64,000 nt of DNA from an uncultured Verrucomicrobiota bacterium (GTDB lineage: Bacteria > Verrucomicrobiota > Verrucomicrobiia > Limisphaerales > UBA9464): assembly GCA_903907995.1 (NCBI GenBank), contig CAIVQH010000060.1:186001-250000 (forward strand). The letters run 5' to 3'. This document shows positions 46,341 to 56,526 of this stretch, in pieces (positions within the stretch are counted from its first letter, which is position 1; each line of letters begins with the position of its first letter). Position numbers and translations under genes: made by a program. The notes beneath the pieces were generated by a model. That model had not been told where the DNA came from. It searched no databases and saw only the letters and a list, made by a program, of their open reading frames with translations.

Positions 46341-47762
46341 ATGAACTCCCTCAACCGCCGCGACTTCCTCTTCCGCTCCGCCTGCGGTTTCGGCGGCGTC
46401 GCGCTGGGCTGGCTCTGCAAGGAGGAGGCGCGGGCGGCCGCCCTGGCTTCGCCTTACGCGCCCAAACCGGCGATGTTCCCGGCGCGGGCCAAACGCGTCA
46501 TCCACATCTGCGCGCTCGGGGGGGTGAGCCATGTGGACACCTTCGACTACAAGCCGGAGCTCGAGCGCCGGCACGGACAGGATTCAGGTCGCAAGTTCGA
46601 CACTTTCTTCAGCCAGCCAGGCCGGCTGCTCAAAAGCCCGTTTGCCTTCCGCCAATACGGCGCCAGCGGTCGCTGGGTTTCAGACCTGCTGCCCCATCTC
46701 GCGGGCTGCGTGGATGACCTCACGTTCATCCACTCCATGCACAGCAAGAGCTCGAACCACACGCCGGCCACGTTCCTGATGAACTCCGGGTTCACGTTCA
46801 ATGGCTTTCCCAGCGCGGGCGCCTGGGTGAGCTACGGTCTGGGCTCGGAGAATCAGAATCTGCCCGCATACGTCGTGCTGCCCGACCCGCGGCAGTTGCC
46901 GGCGGGTGGTTCCATCAACTGGACGAACGGGTTCCTGCCGGCGGTGCATCAGGGCGTCGCCTTTCGCTCCGGGGAGCGGGATCCGATTCCCGATCTGGCC
47001 ACACCTTCCGACATCTCCCCTGCCCGCCGCGAAGCCAGTGTGCGCCTGCTCGAGAAACTCAACGCCGCCGACGCCGCGACGCATCCCGGTGATTCTGCTC
47101 TGGCCGCGCGCATCCGAGCCTATGAACTGGCCGCCCAGATGCAGCTTCGCGTGCCCGAACTGGTGGAGCTTTCACGCGAGACGGCCGCCACGAAGTCCGC
47201 CTACGGCCTCGACCATCCCAACGCGGCCACGGCTGGCTTTGCGCGCAATTGCCTGCTCGCCCGGCGGCTCAGTGAACGCGGGGTTCGCTTCGTGCAGATT
47301 TTCAACGGCGGTCAGTTCGGTTCCCCGCGCATCAACTGGGATGGTCACGAGGACATCGTGGAAAACCACCGCAAGCAGGCCCTGACCATGGATCAGCCCG
47401 TGGCGGCCCTGCTGCGCGACCTCAAGCAGCGAGGCCTGCTCGACGAAACCGTGGTGCTGTGGACCACCGAGTTTGGTCGCACCCCGATCACGCAGGGCAT
47501 CGATGGCAAGGGACGCGACCACCACCAGCATGGCTTCACGATCTGGGCCGCCGGCGCGGGGCTGAAGCCTGGCCTGGCCTTCGGAGCCACCGATGAGATC
47601 GGCTACGATGCAGTCGAGAACCCGGTGGAATTCTACGACGTCCACGCCACGCTGCTGCGATTGCTCGGCGTGGAACACACCAAGCTTGTCTTCCGCCACA
47701 ACGGCGTGGATCGCCGGCTTACCGATGTGCACGGCGAGGTCATCCAGGGAATTCTCGCATGA
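46341..47762 (+). CDS. DUF1501 protein A (Tat-exported, sulfatase/phosphatase fold)
   Basis: The 473-residue protein starts with a twin-arginine signal (NRRDFLFRSACGFGGVALG). It shows the DUF1501 pattern: CALGGVSHVDTFDYKPEL near the N-terminus, AYELAAQMQLRVPEL in the middle, FGRTPITQG and a C-terminal VHGEVIQGIL. The fold is that of the alkaline phosphatase/sulfatase superfamily, but the usual catalytic Cys/Ser and metal ligands are not obvious, so activity is unproven. Its stop overlaps the next PSD1 start by 4 nt (ATGA). Confidence 0.9.
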   Translation: MNSLNRRDFLFRSACGFGGVALGWLCKEEARAAALASPYAPKPAMFPARAKRVIHICALGGVSHVDTFDYKPELERRHGQDSGRKFDTFFSQPGRLLKSPFAFRQYGASGRWVSDLLPHLAGCVDDLTFIHSMHSKSSNHTPATFLMNSGFTFNGFPSAGAWVSYGLGSENQNLPAYVVLPDPRQLPAGGSINWTNGFLPAVHQGVAFRSGERDPIPDLATPSDISPARREASVRLLEKLNAADAATHPGDSALAARIRAYELAAQMQLRVPELVELSRETAATKSAYGLDHPNAATAGFARNCLLARRLSERGVRFVQIFNGGQFGSPRINWDGHEDIVENHRKQALTMDQPVAALLRDLKQRGLLDETVVLWTTEFGRTPITQGIDGKGRDHHQHGFTIWAAGAGLKPGLAFGATDEIGYDAVENPVEFYDVHATLLRLLGVEHTKLVFRHNGVDRRLTDVHGEVIQGILA

Positions 47763-50524
47763 AGTGGGGCGCGCGCATGATGGGAACCCTGTTGCTGGTG
47801 ATCAGCGCGGTTTCAGCGTGCGCCGACGTCTCGACAAATGCGGACCACTGGGCCTATCGACCACTCACGGCGCCCCCGGTTCCGCTCCTTTCGGCTGGTG
47901 CCCGGCCTTCGGTCAATCCCGTCGATTCGTTCATCGCGGCGAAACTCGCCGAACACGGCCTGTCGCCGGCTCCCGAGGCGGACCGGCGCACGCTGTTGCG
48001 CCGGGTCAGCTTCGATCTCATCGGGCTTCCACCGACGCCGGAGGAGCTGCGCGCCTTCCTGACCGATACCTCGACCAACGCTTACGAACGCGTCGTGGAT
48101 CGCCTGCTCGCCTCACCGCGCTATGGCGAGCGTTGGGCCCGGCACTGGATGGATGCCGCCCACTTCGCGGAGACGCACGGCCATGACCAGGATCGCATCC
48201 GCACGAACGCCTGGCCCTATCGCGACTACCTCATCGCCTCGTTCAAGGACGACAAACCCTACGCCCGCTTCGTTCGGGAACAGGTCGCGGGCGATGTGCT
48301 CTTTCCGACTGACCCTCAGGCCACCGTCGCGCTTGGCTTCATCGCCGCCGGCCCGTGGGATGAAAGCTCATTGCGCGATATCCGCGAGGACACGCTGGAC
48401 CGCCAGGTGGCCCGCTATCTGGACCGCGACGACATGCTGACGACCGTGATGCAGACGTTTGCCAGTACAACCGTCCAATGCGCTCGCTGCCACGACCACA
48501 AGTTCGACCCGGTTTCCCAGCGGGATTACTACGCACTGCAGGCGGTGTTTGCCGGCGTGGACCGTGCCAATCGCGTGTTCGATGCCGACCCGCAGGTTCA
48601 CGTCCGCCGGCAGGACCTCATGCATGAGCGTCGCCGGGTGAAACAAAACGACCGCACGTTGCTGCTTTCGGCGGAAACCTCGCGTGCGGTCACGGATTGG
48701 GAGGAGCGCCGCGCTGCACACCCGGTCGCCTGGTCCACGGTGGACGCGCAGACCTTCGTCTCGGTCGGCGGCGCGACGCTGACGAAACAGGCCGATGGTT
48801 CGTTGCTTGCCAGCGGTACGCGGCCCGACCGTGATACGTACACAATCTCTGCGCCTTCCCCGTTGTCCACGATTTGCGGCATCCGCCTCGAAGTCCTGCC
48901 CGACGCGAGCCTGCCGCACCAGGGGCCGGGGCGTAACGAGAATGGAAACTTCCACCTCAGCGAGTTTCAGTTGCTCGCGTTTGAGCCGGGTGCCAAAGCC
49001 GCGCGCGAAATTCCATTGGCGAATCCCAGCGCTGATTTCGACCAGCAGGACTGGGGCATTGCCCGTGCGTTGGATGGTGACGAAAAGACGGCCTGGGGTA
49101 TCCACCCGCGTGAGGGTGAGGCCCATCAGGCGGTGTTCGAGCTGAAGGAACCGCTCACGCTGACCCCTGGCACAATGCTGGTGTTTGTGCTCAAGCAATT
49201 GCACGGCGAAGGCCACCTGATCGGCCGTCCGAGATTGGCGGTCACCGATGACCGGCCTCCGCTACGGGTGCTGCCAACCGAACTGGCAGCGATTGTCGCA
49301 CTCCCGGTCGCCCGCCGGACGGATGAACAGCGGGCGCTGCTCGCTGCAGACGTTCTCAACGAACGCATTCGACAAGCCCTTGCCGCCCTGCCGTCGCCGT
49401 CGCTGGTCTATGCCGCCGCCAATGATTTCGAGCCAGATGCCAGCCTCAAGCCATCGGGTGTTCCGCGCATCGTGAATCTGTTAAAGCGCGGGGAGATCAC
49501 GAAACCGATGGAAGTTATTTCTCCGGGCACGCTGTCGTGTGTGACGGCGCTCCCCGCACGCTTCGAACTCGCCGATTCAGCCGATGAAGGCGCGCGCCGT
49601 GCCGCGTTGGCGAAGTGGCTTACTGCCAAAGATAACCCGCTCACCTGGCGCTCAATTGTAAATCGCATGTGGCACCACCACTTTGGCTGGGGGCTGGTGG
49701 ACACGCCGAACGACTTCGGCCGGATGGGCGGCACCCCATCGCATCCGGAGCTGTTGGACTGGCTGGCGGTTTGGTTCCGCGATGATGCGAAAGGCTCCTT
49801 CAAAGGATTTCACCGCCTTCTGGTGACCAGCGCCACCTACCGCCAAGCGTCAGTGATCAGTAAGTCAGTAATCAGTGAGTCAGTGAAGCAGGGGCTCCCC
49901 CATTCCAAAGCACTGATTACTGACGCGCTGGTTACTGTTTCACTAGCCAGAACACCGGAGCTCGACTCCGAGAACAGACTCCTGGCCCATATGAGTCGGG
50001 TGCGCCTCGACGCCGAGTGCGTCCACGACGCTGTGTTGCAAATCAGCGGACGGCTCGACCTGCGCATAGGCGGTCCGAGCGACCGGCAGTTTGATTTGCA
50101 GCCCGGCATCCACGTCACACCCCGGGTGGATTACACCAAGTTCGAGGTGGATGGCGATGCGGGCCGGCGTCGCAGCGTCTATCGCTTCCTCTTCCGTACC
50201 CTGCCCGACCCGTTCATGGAGGCGCTCGACTGTCCTGCCGGCGACCAGCTCACGCCCGCGCGCAACAACTCCGTGACCGTCCAGCAGGCGCTTGCGCTGT
50301 GGAACAACGCCTTTGTCGCCCGGAACGCCGAACACTTCGCCGCCCGCCTGGAGCGCGAAGCGCAAACGCCCGAAGCCCGGACTCGACGCGCTTTCGAACT
50401 CGCTTTCGGTCGCGAGGCCTCGGCCGAGGAGGTAGCCGAGTTCACCGGGCATGCCCGGCAATACGGTTTGGCGAACTGCTGCCGACTTCTGTTCAATGCC
50501 AACGAGTTCGTCTTCGTCAACTGA
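47759..50524 (+). CDS. PSD1 protein B (DUF1549/DUF1553)
   Basis: The 921-residue paralog of PSD1 A has a signal peptide (GTLLLVISAVSACA), DUF1549 with CARCH, a central module (about 300-520, containing GPGRNENGNFHLSEF and ALDGDEKTAWGIHP) and DUF1553. The central module resembles beta-sandwich modules found in other PSD1 proteins. The in-frame palindromic repeat lies at 49850-49945 after YRQ. It is translationally coupled to DUF1501 A by ATGA and is followed after 13 nt by DUF1501 B. Confidence 0.9.
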   Translation: MKWGARMMGTLLLVISAVSACADVSTNADHWAYRPLTAPPVPLLSAGARPSVNPVDSFIAAKLAEHGLSPAPEADRRTLLRRVSFDLIGLPPTPEELRAFLTDTSTNAYERVVDRLLASPRYGERWARHWMDAAHFAETHGHDQDRIRTNAWPYRDYLIASFKDDKPYARFVREQVAGDVLFPTDPQATVALGFIAAGPWDESSLRDIREDTLDRQVARYLDRDDMLTTVMQTFASTTVQCARCHDHKFDPVSQRDYYALQAVFAGVDRANRVFDADPQVHVRRQDLMHERRRVKQNDRTLLLSAETSRAVTDWEERRAAHPVAWSTVDAQTFVSVGGATLTKQADGSLLASGTRPDRDTYTISAPSPLSTICGIRLEVLPDASLPHQGPGRNENGNFHLSEFQLLAFEPGAKAAREIPLANPSADFDQQDWGIARALDGDEKTAWGIHPREGEAHQAVFELKEPLTLTPGTMLVFVLKQLHGEGHLIGRPRLAVTDDRPPLRVLPTELAAIVALPVARRTDEQRALLAADVLNERIRQALAALPSPSLVYAAANDFEPDASLKPSGVPRIVNLLKRGEITKPMEVISPGTLSCVTALPARFELADSADEGARRAALAKWLTAKDNPLTWRSIVNRMWHHHFGWGLVDTPNDFGRMGGTPSHPELLDWLAVWFRDDAKGSFKGFHRLLVTSATYRQASVISKSVISESVKQGLPHSKALITDALVTVSLARTPELDSENRLLAHMSRVRLDAECVHDAVLQISGRLDLRIGGPSDRQFDLQPGIHVTPRVDYTKFEVDGDAGRRRSVYRFLFRTLPDPFMEALDCPAGDQLTPARNNSVTVQQALALWNNAFVARNAEHFAARLEREAQTPEARTRRAFELAFGREASAEEVAEFTGHARQYGLANCCRLLFNANEFVFVN
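49850..49945. repeat. Palindromic TCAGTGA-rich element in PSD1 B, translated in frame
   Basis: Arms 49866-49886 and 49917-49937 match in inverted orientation at 17 of 21 positions. The left arm encodes SVISKSVISESV and the right arm LITDALVT. It sits at the same site, right after YRQ, as in PSD1 A, C and D. Confidence 0.8.
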
Positions 50525-50537
50525 ACCGCTGCCTACC

Positions 50538-51992
50538 ATGCGCCCCTTTCACTCCGTCTTCCCTTCCCGCCGCGAATTCCTCTGGCGTTTCGGCGGCGGC
50601 CTCGGTGGTGCAGCCCTCGCGCAGATGCTCGGGGCGGATCGCTTGTTGGGCGCGGACGCTGCGGTCCATTCCACGCCGGGCATCCTGAGCGGCGGATTGC
50701 ACCATGCCCCGCGGGCGAAACGCGTCATTCAGCTCTTCATGAATGGAGGCGCGAGCCAGATGGACCTGTTCGACTATAAGCCGGCGCTGTTTCGCCGCGC
50801 CGGCGAGGCCTTCAATCCCGGTGCGGGTGAGCACGTCGAGGCTCCGACCAGCGAGCCCGGCAAGGTGCTGAAGCCGCCCTTCGAATTCCGCCAGCATGGG
50901 CAGTCCGGTCGCTGGGTGAGCAGCCTGCTGCCGCACCTCGCGGGCTGCGTGGACGACCTTGCCCTCCTCATGGCGATGCAGTCCCGGACAAATGTCCACG
51001 GGCCCGGCAGGTACCTGATGAACACCGGCTTCCTGCTGCCGGGCTTCCCCTGCCTCGGTGCCTGGGTGAGCTACGCGCTGGGCAGCGAGTGCGACAACCT
51101 GCCGACCTTCGTGGTGCTGCCAGATACCAAGGGACTGCCCTACAACCAGAAGGGCAACTTCAGCGCCGGTTTCCTGCCGGTCGCGAACCAGGGCACGATC
51201 ATCCAGACCGCTTCGCCGACGCCCATCGCCGACCTGCGCCCACCCTCTTCCGCCGGCTACATCACACCGGAGGCGGACCGCGCCGGGCTCGATCTGTTGC
51301 GCCAGATGAACCGCCGGCATCTCGCCGCCAACGACGGCGATGCAAGGCTCGAGGGGCGTATCCAGTCCTACGAGCTGGCCGCGAAGATGCAGCTCAGCGC
51401 GCCCGAGGTTTTTGCGCTCGACGGCGAGACCGAGGCCACGCGCCAGCTCTATGGGCTCGGCGAGAAGACCACCGAGGACTTCGGCCGTCGCTGCCTGCTC
51501 GCACGACGGCTGGTGGAGCGCGGCGTGCGCTTTGTGCAGGTGTGGAGCGGGGCCGGCGGGCCGACCAACAACTGGGATAATCACGCCAACATCGAGAAGG
51601 AGCTTCCGCCGATGTGCGCCGCCACGGACCAGCCCATCGCCGCCCTGCTCAAGGACCTCAAGGCCCGCGGCCTGCTCGACGACACTCTTGTGCTGTGGAC
51701 GACCGAGTTCGGCCGGATGCCCTTCTCCCAAAGTGGCAGCGGCCGCGACCACAATGGCGGCACCTTCGTCGGCTGGATGGCGGGCGGCGGCGTAAAGCCC
51801 GGCGTGGCCTACGGTGAAAGCGACGAGTGGTCATGGAAGGCGGCCCACAATCCGGCCACAAACTACGATTTCCACGCCACGGTGCTGCACCTGTTGGGCC
51901 TCGACCACACCCGGCTTACTTTCCGCCACGACGGTTCCAACCGCCGTCTCACCGACGTGCATGGCGAAGTCATCCACGAACTCATCTCATGA
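50538..51992 (+). CDS. DUF1501 protein B (Tat-exported)
   Basis: The 484-residue paralog of DUF1501 A has a twin-arginine signal (SRREFLWRFGGGLGGAALA), LFMNGGASQMDLFDYKP, SYELAAKMQLSAPEVFAL and the closing VHGEVIHELIS. The ATG at 50538 is chosen because the next codons begin the signal; an upstream frame would overlap PSD1 B. The last codon overlaps the ATG of the NTF2-like lipoprotein gene (ATGA). Function is unknown, as for the other members. Confidence 0.9.
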   Translation: MRPFHSVFPSRREFLWRFGGGLGGAALAQMLGADRLLGADAAVHSTPGILSGGLHHAPRAKRVIQLFMNGGASQMDLFDYKPALFRRAGEAFNPGAGEHVEAPTSEPGKVLKPPFEFRQHGQSGRWVSSLLPHLAGCVDDLALLMAMQSRTNVHGPGRYLMNTGFLLPGFPCLGAWVSYALGSECDNLPTFVVLPDTKGLPYNQKGNFSAGFLPVANQGTIIQTASPTPIADLRPPSSAGYITPEADRAGLDLLRQMNRRHLAANDGDARLEGRIQSYELAAKMQLSAPEVFALDGETEATRQLYGLGEKTTEDFGRRCLLARRLVERGVRFVQVWSGAGGPTNNWDNHANIEKELPPMCAATDQPIAALLKDLKARGLLDDTLVLWTTEFGRMPFSQSGSGRDHNGGTFVGWMAGGGVKPGVAYGESDEWSWKAAHNPATNYDFHATVLHLLGLDHTRLTFRHDGSNRRLTDVHGEVIHELIS

Positions 51993-52441
51993 AAACTGTC
52001 CTCCCCCTCCTCGCCTGCGCCCTGCTGGCCGTCGGCTGCCGTCACCTGACACCCGCATGGCAGATCGATTCCGGTGCCGAGGTCCGCGCCGTGATCGACC
52101 AGCAATTGGCGGACTGGAATGCCGGCGACATCAACGGCTTCATGCGCGGCTACGCGAAGTCCTCCTCGACGCGCTTTGCTTCGGGCGACGACGTGACGCG
52201 CGGCTGGCGGACTGTGTTTGACCGGTACGTGGCCCACTACGGCGACCGCGCCGCGATGGGCAAGCTGGCGTTCTCGGAATTGGAAATCACCCCGCTCTCG
52301 CCGGTGAGTATCGAGGTCTTCGGCCATTGGCGGCTGGAACGCGAAAAGGATTCGCCGCACGGCCTGTTCACGCTGCTGTTCCGGAAGACGGCGAGCGGCT
52401 GGCGGATCGTCCATGACCACACGTCCGCGGCGACGCCATGA
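51989..52441 (+). CDS. NTF2-like lipoprotein (SnoaL/DUF4440-type fold)
   Basis: The 150-residue protein has a lipoprotein signal peptide with lipobox LAVGC (Cys17) and a small domain with the NTF2-like pattern: an N-terminal helix (EVRAVIDQQLADWNAGDINGFMRGY) and curved strands ending TLLFRKTASGWRIVHDHTS. Such domains bind small ligands or act as enzymes or subunits. It is inserted between DUF1501 B and PSD1 C, with 4-nt overlaps at both ends, so its product is made with theirs in similar amounts. Confidence 0.85.
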   Translation: MKTVLPLLACALLAVGCRHLTPAWQIDSGAEVRAVIDQQLADWNAGDINGFMRGYAKSSSTRFASGDDVTRGWRTVFDRYVAHYGDRAAMGKLAFSELEITPLSPVSIEVFGHWRLEREKDSPHGLFTLLFRKTASGWRIVHDHTSAATP

Positions 52442-55035
52442 AGTGGCGCCTGAACATCATGCTGCTGGCGGTCACAACCGCTGCCCAGCTCTTGGCGGCC
52501 GATGCCACCAACCACTGGTCGTTTCAGCCGGTTGTCAGGCCCGTTGTTCCGGTCACCGTATCCGGGGCACGCAATCCGATTGATCACTTCATCGGCGCAA
52601 AACTGGCCGAGCATCAGCTCGGACCCGCGCCCGAAGCGGACCGGCGCACGCTGATTCGCCGGGTTTCGTTCGACCTTATCGGCCTGCCGCCGACGCCGGA
52701 GGAGGCTGATGCCTTCGTCCGCGACCCACGACCGGACGCATACGAGCGGCTGGTGGACCGGCTGTTGGATTCGCCGCATTTCGGCGAGCGCTGGGCGCGC
52801 CACTGGCTGGATGTGGTGCGCTTCGCCGAGACGCATGGCTTTGAGATGAACAATCCTCGGCCCAACGCCTGGCCCTATCGCGACTACGTCATCCGCGCCT
52901 TCAACGACGACAAACCTTACGACCAGTTCGTCCGCGAGCAGCTGGCCGGCGACGCCTTGGGCGCGGACGAGGCGACCGGATTCCTCGTTGCGGGAGCTTG
53001 GGATCAGGTGAAAAGCCCCGATGAGGTGCTGACGAAGAACCAGCGCGCCGATGAATTGCACGACATGGTGAGCGTCACGGGCAGCGCGTTTCTCGGTCTG
53101 ACCGTTGGCTGTGCGCGCTGCCACGATCACAAGTTCGACCCGATCCCCCAGCATGACTACTACGCGCTCAAGGCCGTCTTTGAGGGCGTGCAGCACGGCG
53201 AACGTGAGCGACGGGTCAATGAGAACGGAACCCGGGAGGACGAGCTGAAGCAGATCCGTTCACGTCTCTCGGAAATCGACGCGGCGCTCGTCCGTTTCGA
53301 GCCGGTCGCGCAGGTCGGCGTGGTGGATACGAACCGCCTGCGTGGACCCGTTCATCCGCGTCGCAATGTGGAACATTTCGCACCGATCATGGCGAAACGG
53401 CTGCGTTTCACCATCCTGGCCACCACGGGAGCGGAGCCCTGTATCGACGAACTGGAGGCATTCACTGTTGGAACCGACCTCACCAATGTTGCGCTGGCGA
53501 GTTTCGGCACGAAAGCGACGGCCTCAGGTACGTATCCGAATTCGGAACTGCACCGGTTGGAGCACATTAATGACGGCCGCCATGGCAACAGCCGGAGCTG
53601 GATCTCAAGCGAGAAGGGCAAGGGTTGGGTCGAGTTGGAGTTCCCGCAGAGTGTCCTGCTCGAACGCGTCGTCTGGGCACGGGATCGTGAGGAGAAGTTC
53701 GGTGACCGGCTGGCCACCGATTACCGCCTGGAAGTTGCCGATGACGTCGGCCATTGGCGCGTCGTCGCCTCCTCCGCAGACCGTCGTGCCTTCAAACCCG
53801 GTCAGCCCTATGAGCCGGATCTTCGTCCATACGCGGCCACGGAGACGGCAGAGACGCGGCTCCACCGCCTACTGGACGAGCAGAAGCAACTGACCACGCG
53901 GGCACACGAATTGGCCGACCGGCCCATGATCTATGCCGGTGATTTCCGGCAGCCGGAAGCGACGCGCCGTTTCCAGCGCGGTGATCCGATGCAGCCGCGC
54001 GAGGAAGTAACGCCAGGAGTTTTGACGCGGATCGCGCTGCCGGGAACGGACAGGGCTCGGAGCATTTCAAATGCGATTCGCAGCCCACAGAATGGAGAAT
54101 CGAATCAGAGCCTCCTGACGTCGGCTCCTACGGAGGAACAGCAGCGCCGATGGGCGCTCGCCGACTGGATAACCAGCCCGGCCAACCCGCTGACCGCCCG
54201 CGTCATCGTGAACCGGCTGTGGCAGCATCATTTCGCCGAGGGGTTGGTCAGCACTCCGAGCGATTTCGGCGTGAACGGTGCCCGCCCGACCCACCCCGAA
54301 CTGCTCGACTGGCTGGCAGCCGAACTGGTTTCTCACGGCTGGAGCCTCAAACACATCCACCGCCTGATTGTGACCAGCGCCACCTACCGGCAGAGGTCAT
54401 TGATCAGTGAATCAGTGATCAGTAAGACAGAGAAAAACCCACGCACCGCCAAACTGAAAACTGATTCACTTGCGCAACGACGCGACGCTGGCAACCGCCT
54501 CCTCTGGCGCTACCCCGCGCACCGGCTGGAGGCCGAGCCGATTCGCGATGCGATGCTGGCGGTGGGGGGGCGGCTCGATTTGCGCATGGGCGGCCCAGGC
54601 TGGTCGCCCTTCGTACCCAACGAGAACTATGTGCGCGTGTATGTGCCCAAGGAGAGTTTCGAAGCCGGGGACTTTCGCCGGATGATCTATGCCACGGTCG
54701 TACGCCAAAGGCCCGATGGCGTGTTCGGCGCCTTTGACTGTCCCGACGGCGGGCAGATCGCTCCCAAACGCACTCGTAGCACCACCCCGCTACAGGCACT
54801 GAACCTTCTGAATAGCGGCTTTGTCCAGCAGGCTGCCGGCCTGTTCGCCGAGCACCTGCCGGCCAATGCCGGTGGTGCGCCGGAAGCTCAGGCACGGGAG
54901 GCTTTCCGATTGGCGTTCCAGCGCGAACCGTCAGCCGATGAGCTGCAGGCGTCGGCCCGATTCATCCGTGAGGAAAACCTGCAGCTCTTCTGCCGCGCTT
55001 TGCTGAACAGCAACGAATTCGTCTTCGTCTTCTAG
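52438..55035 (+). CDS. PSD1 protein C (DUF1549/DUF1553) with discoidin-like module
   Basis: The 865-residue paralog has a signal peptide (IMLLAVTTAAQLLAA), DUF1549 with CARCH (about residue 225), a discoidin/F5-8C-like module (about 315-455, HINDGRHGNSRSWISS and GWVELEFPQSVLLERVVWARD) and DUF1553. Discoidin modules typically bind sugars. The palindromic repeat at 54397-54470 follows YRQ in frame. Translation is coupled to the NTF2-like gene by ATGA, and DUF1501 C starts 9 nt after the stop. Confidence 0.9.
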   Translation: MKWRLNIMLLAVTTAAQLLAADATNHWSFQPVVRPVVPVTVSGARNPIDHFIGAKLAEHQLGPAPEADRRTLIRRVSFDLIGLPPTPEEADAFVRDPRPDAYERLVDRLLDSPHFGERWARHWLDVVRFAETHGFEMNNPRPNAWPYRDYVIRAFNDDKPYDQFVREQLAGDALGADEATGFLVAGAWDQVKSPDEVLTKNQRADELHDMVSVTGSAFLGLTVGCARCHDHKFDPIPQHDYYALKAVFEGVQHGERERRVNENGTREDELKQIRSRLSEIDAALVRFEPVAQVGVVDTNRLRGPVHPRRNVEHFAPIMAKRLRFTILATTGAEPCIDELEAFTVGTDLTNVALASFGTKATASGTYPNSELHRLEHINDGRHGNSRSWISSEKGKGWVELEFPQSVLLERVVWARDREEKFGDRLATDYRLEVADDVGHWRVVASSADRRAFKPGQPYEPDLRPYAATETAETRLHRLLDEQKQLTTRAHELADRPMIYAGDFRQPEATRRFQRGDPMQPREEVTPGVLTRIALPGTDRARSISNAIRSPQNGESNQSLLTSAPTEEQQRRWALADWITSPANPLTARVIVNRLWQHHFAEGLVSTPSDFGVNGARPTHPELLDWLAAELVSHGWSLKHIHRLIVTSATYRQRSLISESVISKTEKNPRTAKLKTDSLAQRRDAGNRLLWRYPAHRLEAEPIRDAMLAVGGRLDLRMGGPGWSPFVPNENYVRVYVPKESFEAGDFRRMIYATVVRQRPDGVFGAFDCPDGGQIAPKRTRSTTPLQALNLLNSGFVQQAAGLFAEHLPANAGGAPEAQAREAFRLAFQREPSADELQASARFIREENLQLFCRALLNSNEFVFVF
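54397..54470. repeat. Palindromic TCAGTGA-rich element in PSD1 C, translated in frame
   Basis: Arms 54406-54422 and 54454-54470 match in inverted orientation at 15 of 17 positions. The left arm encodes SLISESVISK and the right arm LKTDSL. It is the shortest of the four copies, at the same codon position. Confidence 0.8.
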
Positions 55036-55044
55036 CCGCCACTC

Positions 55045-56523
55045 ATGCCCGATCAACCTCTCAGCAATGCCGGCCGCTGGCTTCTGAACCGCCGTGACTT
55101 TTTGCGTCACGGTGGCACGGGTCTCGGCGGCATCGCGCTGGCGACGTTGCTGGCGGAACAGCGCCTGCTCGCGGCGAAGGAGCCGATCCGACCCGACTGG
55201 TCGCCGCAGCAACCGAATGCGCCCCGCCCGCCGCATTTCGCCCCGAAAGCCAAGAACGTCCTCGTGATCTTCTGTTCGGGGGCACTGAGTCATCTCGACA
55301 CCTGGGATTACAAGCCCGAGCTGATTCGCCGCCACGGCGAGCCGCTACCCGGTAATGAGAAGCTCATCACCTTCCAAGGCGAACAGGGAGCGCTCACACG
55401 GCCGCTGTGGGAGTTCCGCCCGCGTGGTCAGAGCGGGAAGATGATTTCCAACCTGCTGCCGAATCTCGCCGAGCTCGCCGACGACCTGTGCTTCATCCAT
55501 TCGATGACCGCCAAGTCGAACACGCACGGTCCGGCGGAGAACCAGATGAGCACAGGCTTCACCCTCGACGGCTTTCCCAGCATGGGCGCGTGGGCGAGTT
55601 ACGCGCTGGGCACGGAGAATCAGAATCTGCCAGCTTTCGTGGCCATTCCCGATCCGCGCGGCGTGCCGCAGATGGGACCGAACCACTGGAACTCCGCGTT
55701 TCTGCCGGCGGTGTTTCAGGGCCTGGCGTTCAATGCCGACCAGCCCATTCCGAACCTGGCGACTCCCAAGGGCATTACGCCACGGGCCGAACGGAGCACC
55801 CGCGACTTCCTGCGCTTTCTCAACGACAAGCATTTGGAACAGCACCCCGGCGACACGGAACTCAGCGCCCGGATCGCGAGTTACGAGCTCGCGGCGAGGA
55901 TGCAGCTGAGCGCGGCGGAGGTGGGCGATTTCACGAAGGAGTCGCCGGCCACGCTGGCGTCATACGGCGTGGGCGACACGAATCCGCTGAAATCGCGCTT
56001 TGCGAAGAACTGCCTGCTCGCACGCCGGTTGGTGGAGCGCGGGGTGCGCTTTGTGCAGCTCTTCAACGGCAGTTATGCGATGGGCGAAGGCGTCGGCAAC
56101 TGGGACGGGCACAAGACGCTCAAGGAGCAGTACAGCGTCCATGCGCCCATCCTCGATCAGCCCGCCGCCGCCCTGCTTCGTGACCTGAAGGCGCGCGGCC
56201 TGATGGAGAGTACGCTGGTCGCCTTCGTGACCGAGTTTGGCCGGATGCCCACCTTCCAGAAAGGGGCTCAGGGTCGCGACCACAACCCGCACGGCTTTAC
56301 GGTCTGGCTCACCGGCGCGGGCGTGAAGCGCGGCTTCAGTCACGGCGCCACGGATGACTTCGGCCACAAGGCGGTCACCGATGCCTGCACCATCTACGAC
56401 CTGCACGCGACCCTCTTGCACCTGCTCGGCCTGGATCACGAGCGGCTGACCTTTTATCACAACGGCACCGAGCGCCGCCTCACCGATGTGCATGGTGAGG
56501 TGATCACCCCGATTCTTGCCTGA
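55045..56523 (+). CDS. DUF1501 protein C (Tat-exported)
   Basis: The 492-residue paralog has a twin-arginine signal ([19 protein letters not shown]), [36 protein letters not shown] and the closing [11 protein letters not shown]. The N-terminus has about 15 residues before the twin arginines. The next gene starts 3 nt after its stop. It is tied to PSD1 C by position and spacing. Confidence 0.9.
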   Translation: MPDQPLSNAGRWLLNRRDFLRHGGTGLGGIALATLLAEQRLLAAKEPIRPDWSPQQPNAPRPPHFAPKAKNVLVIFCSGALSHLDTWDYKPELIRRHGEPLPGNEKLITFQGEQGALTRPLWEFRPRGQSGKMISNLLPNLAELADDLCFIHSMTAKSNTHGPAENQMSTGFTLDGFPSMGAWASYALGTENQNLPAFVAIPDPRGVPQMGPNHWNSAFLPAVFQGLAFNADQPIPNLATPKGITPRAERSTRDFLRFLNDKHLEQHPGDTELSARIASYELAARMQLSAAEVGDFTKESPATLASYGVGDTNPLKSRFAKNCLLARRLVERGVRFVQLFNGSYAMGEGVGNWDGHKTLKEQYSVHAPILDQPAAALLRDLKARGLMESTLVAFVTEFGRMPTFQKGAQGRDHNPHGFTVWLTGAGVKRGFSHGATDDFGHKAVTDACTIYDLHATLLHLLGLDHERLTFYHNGTERRLTDVHGEVITPILA

Positions 56524-56526
56524 AAC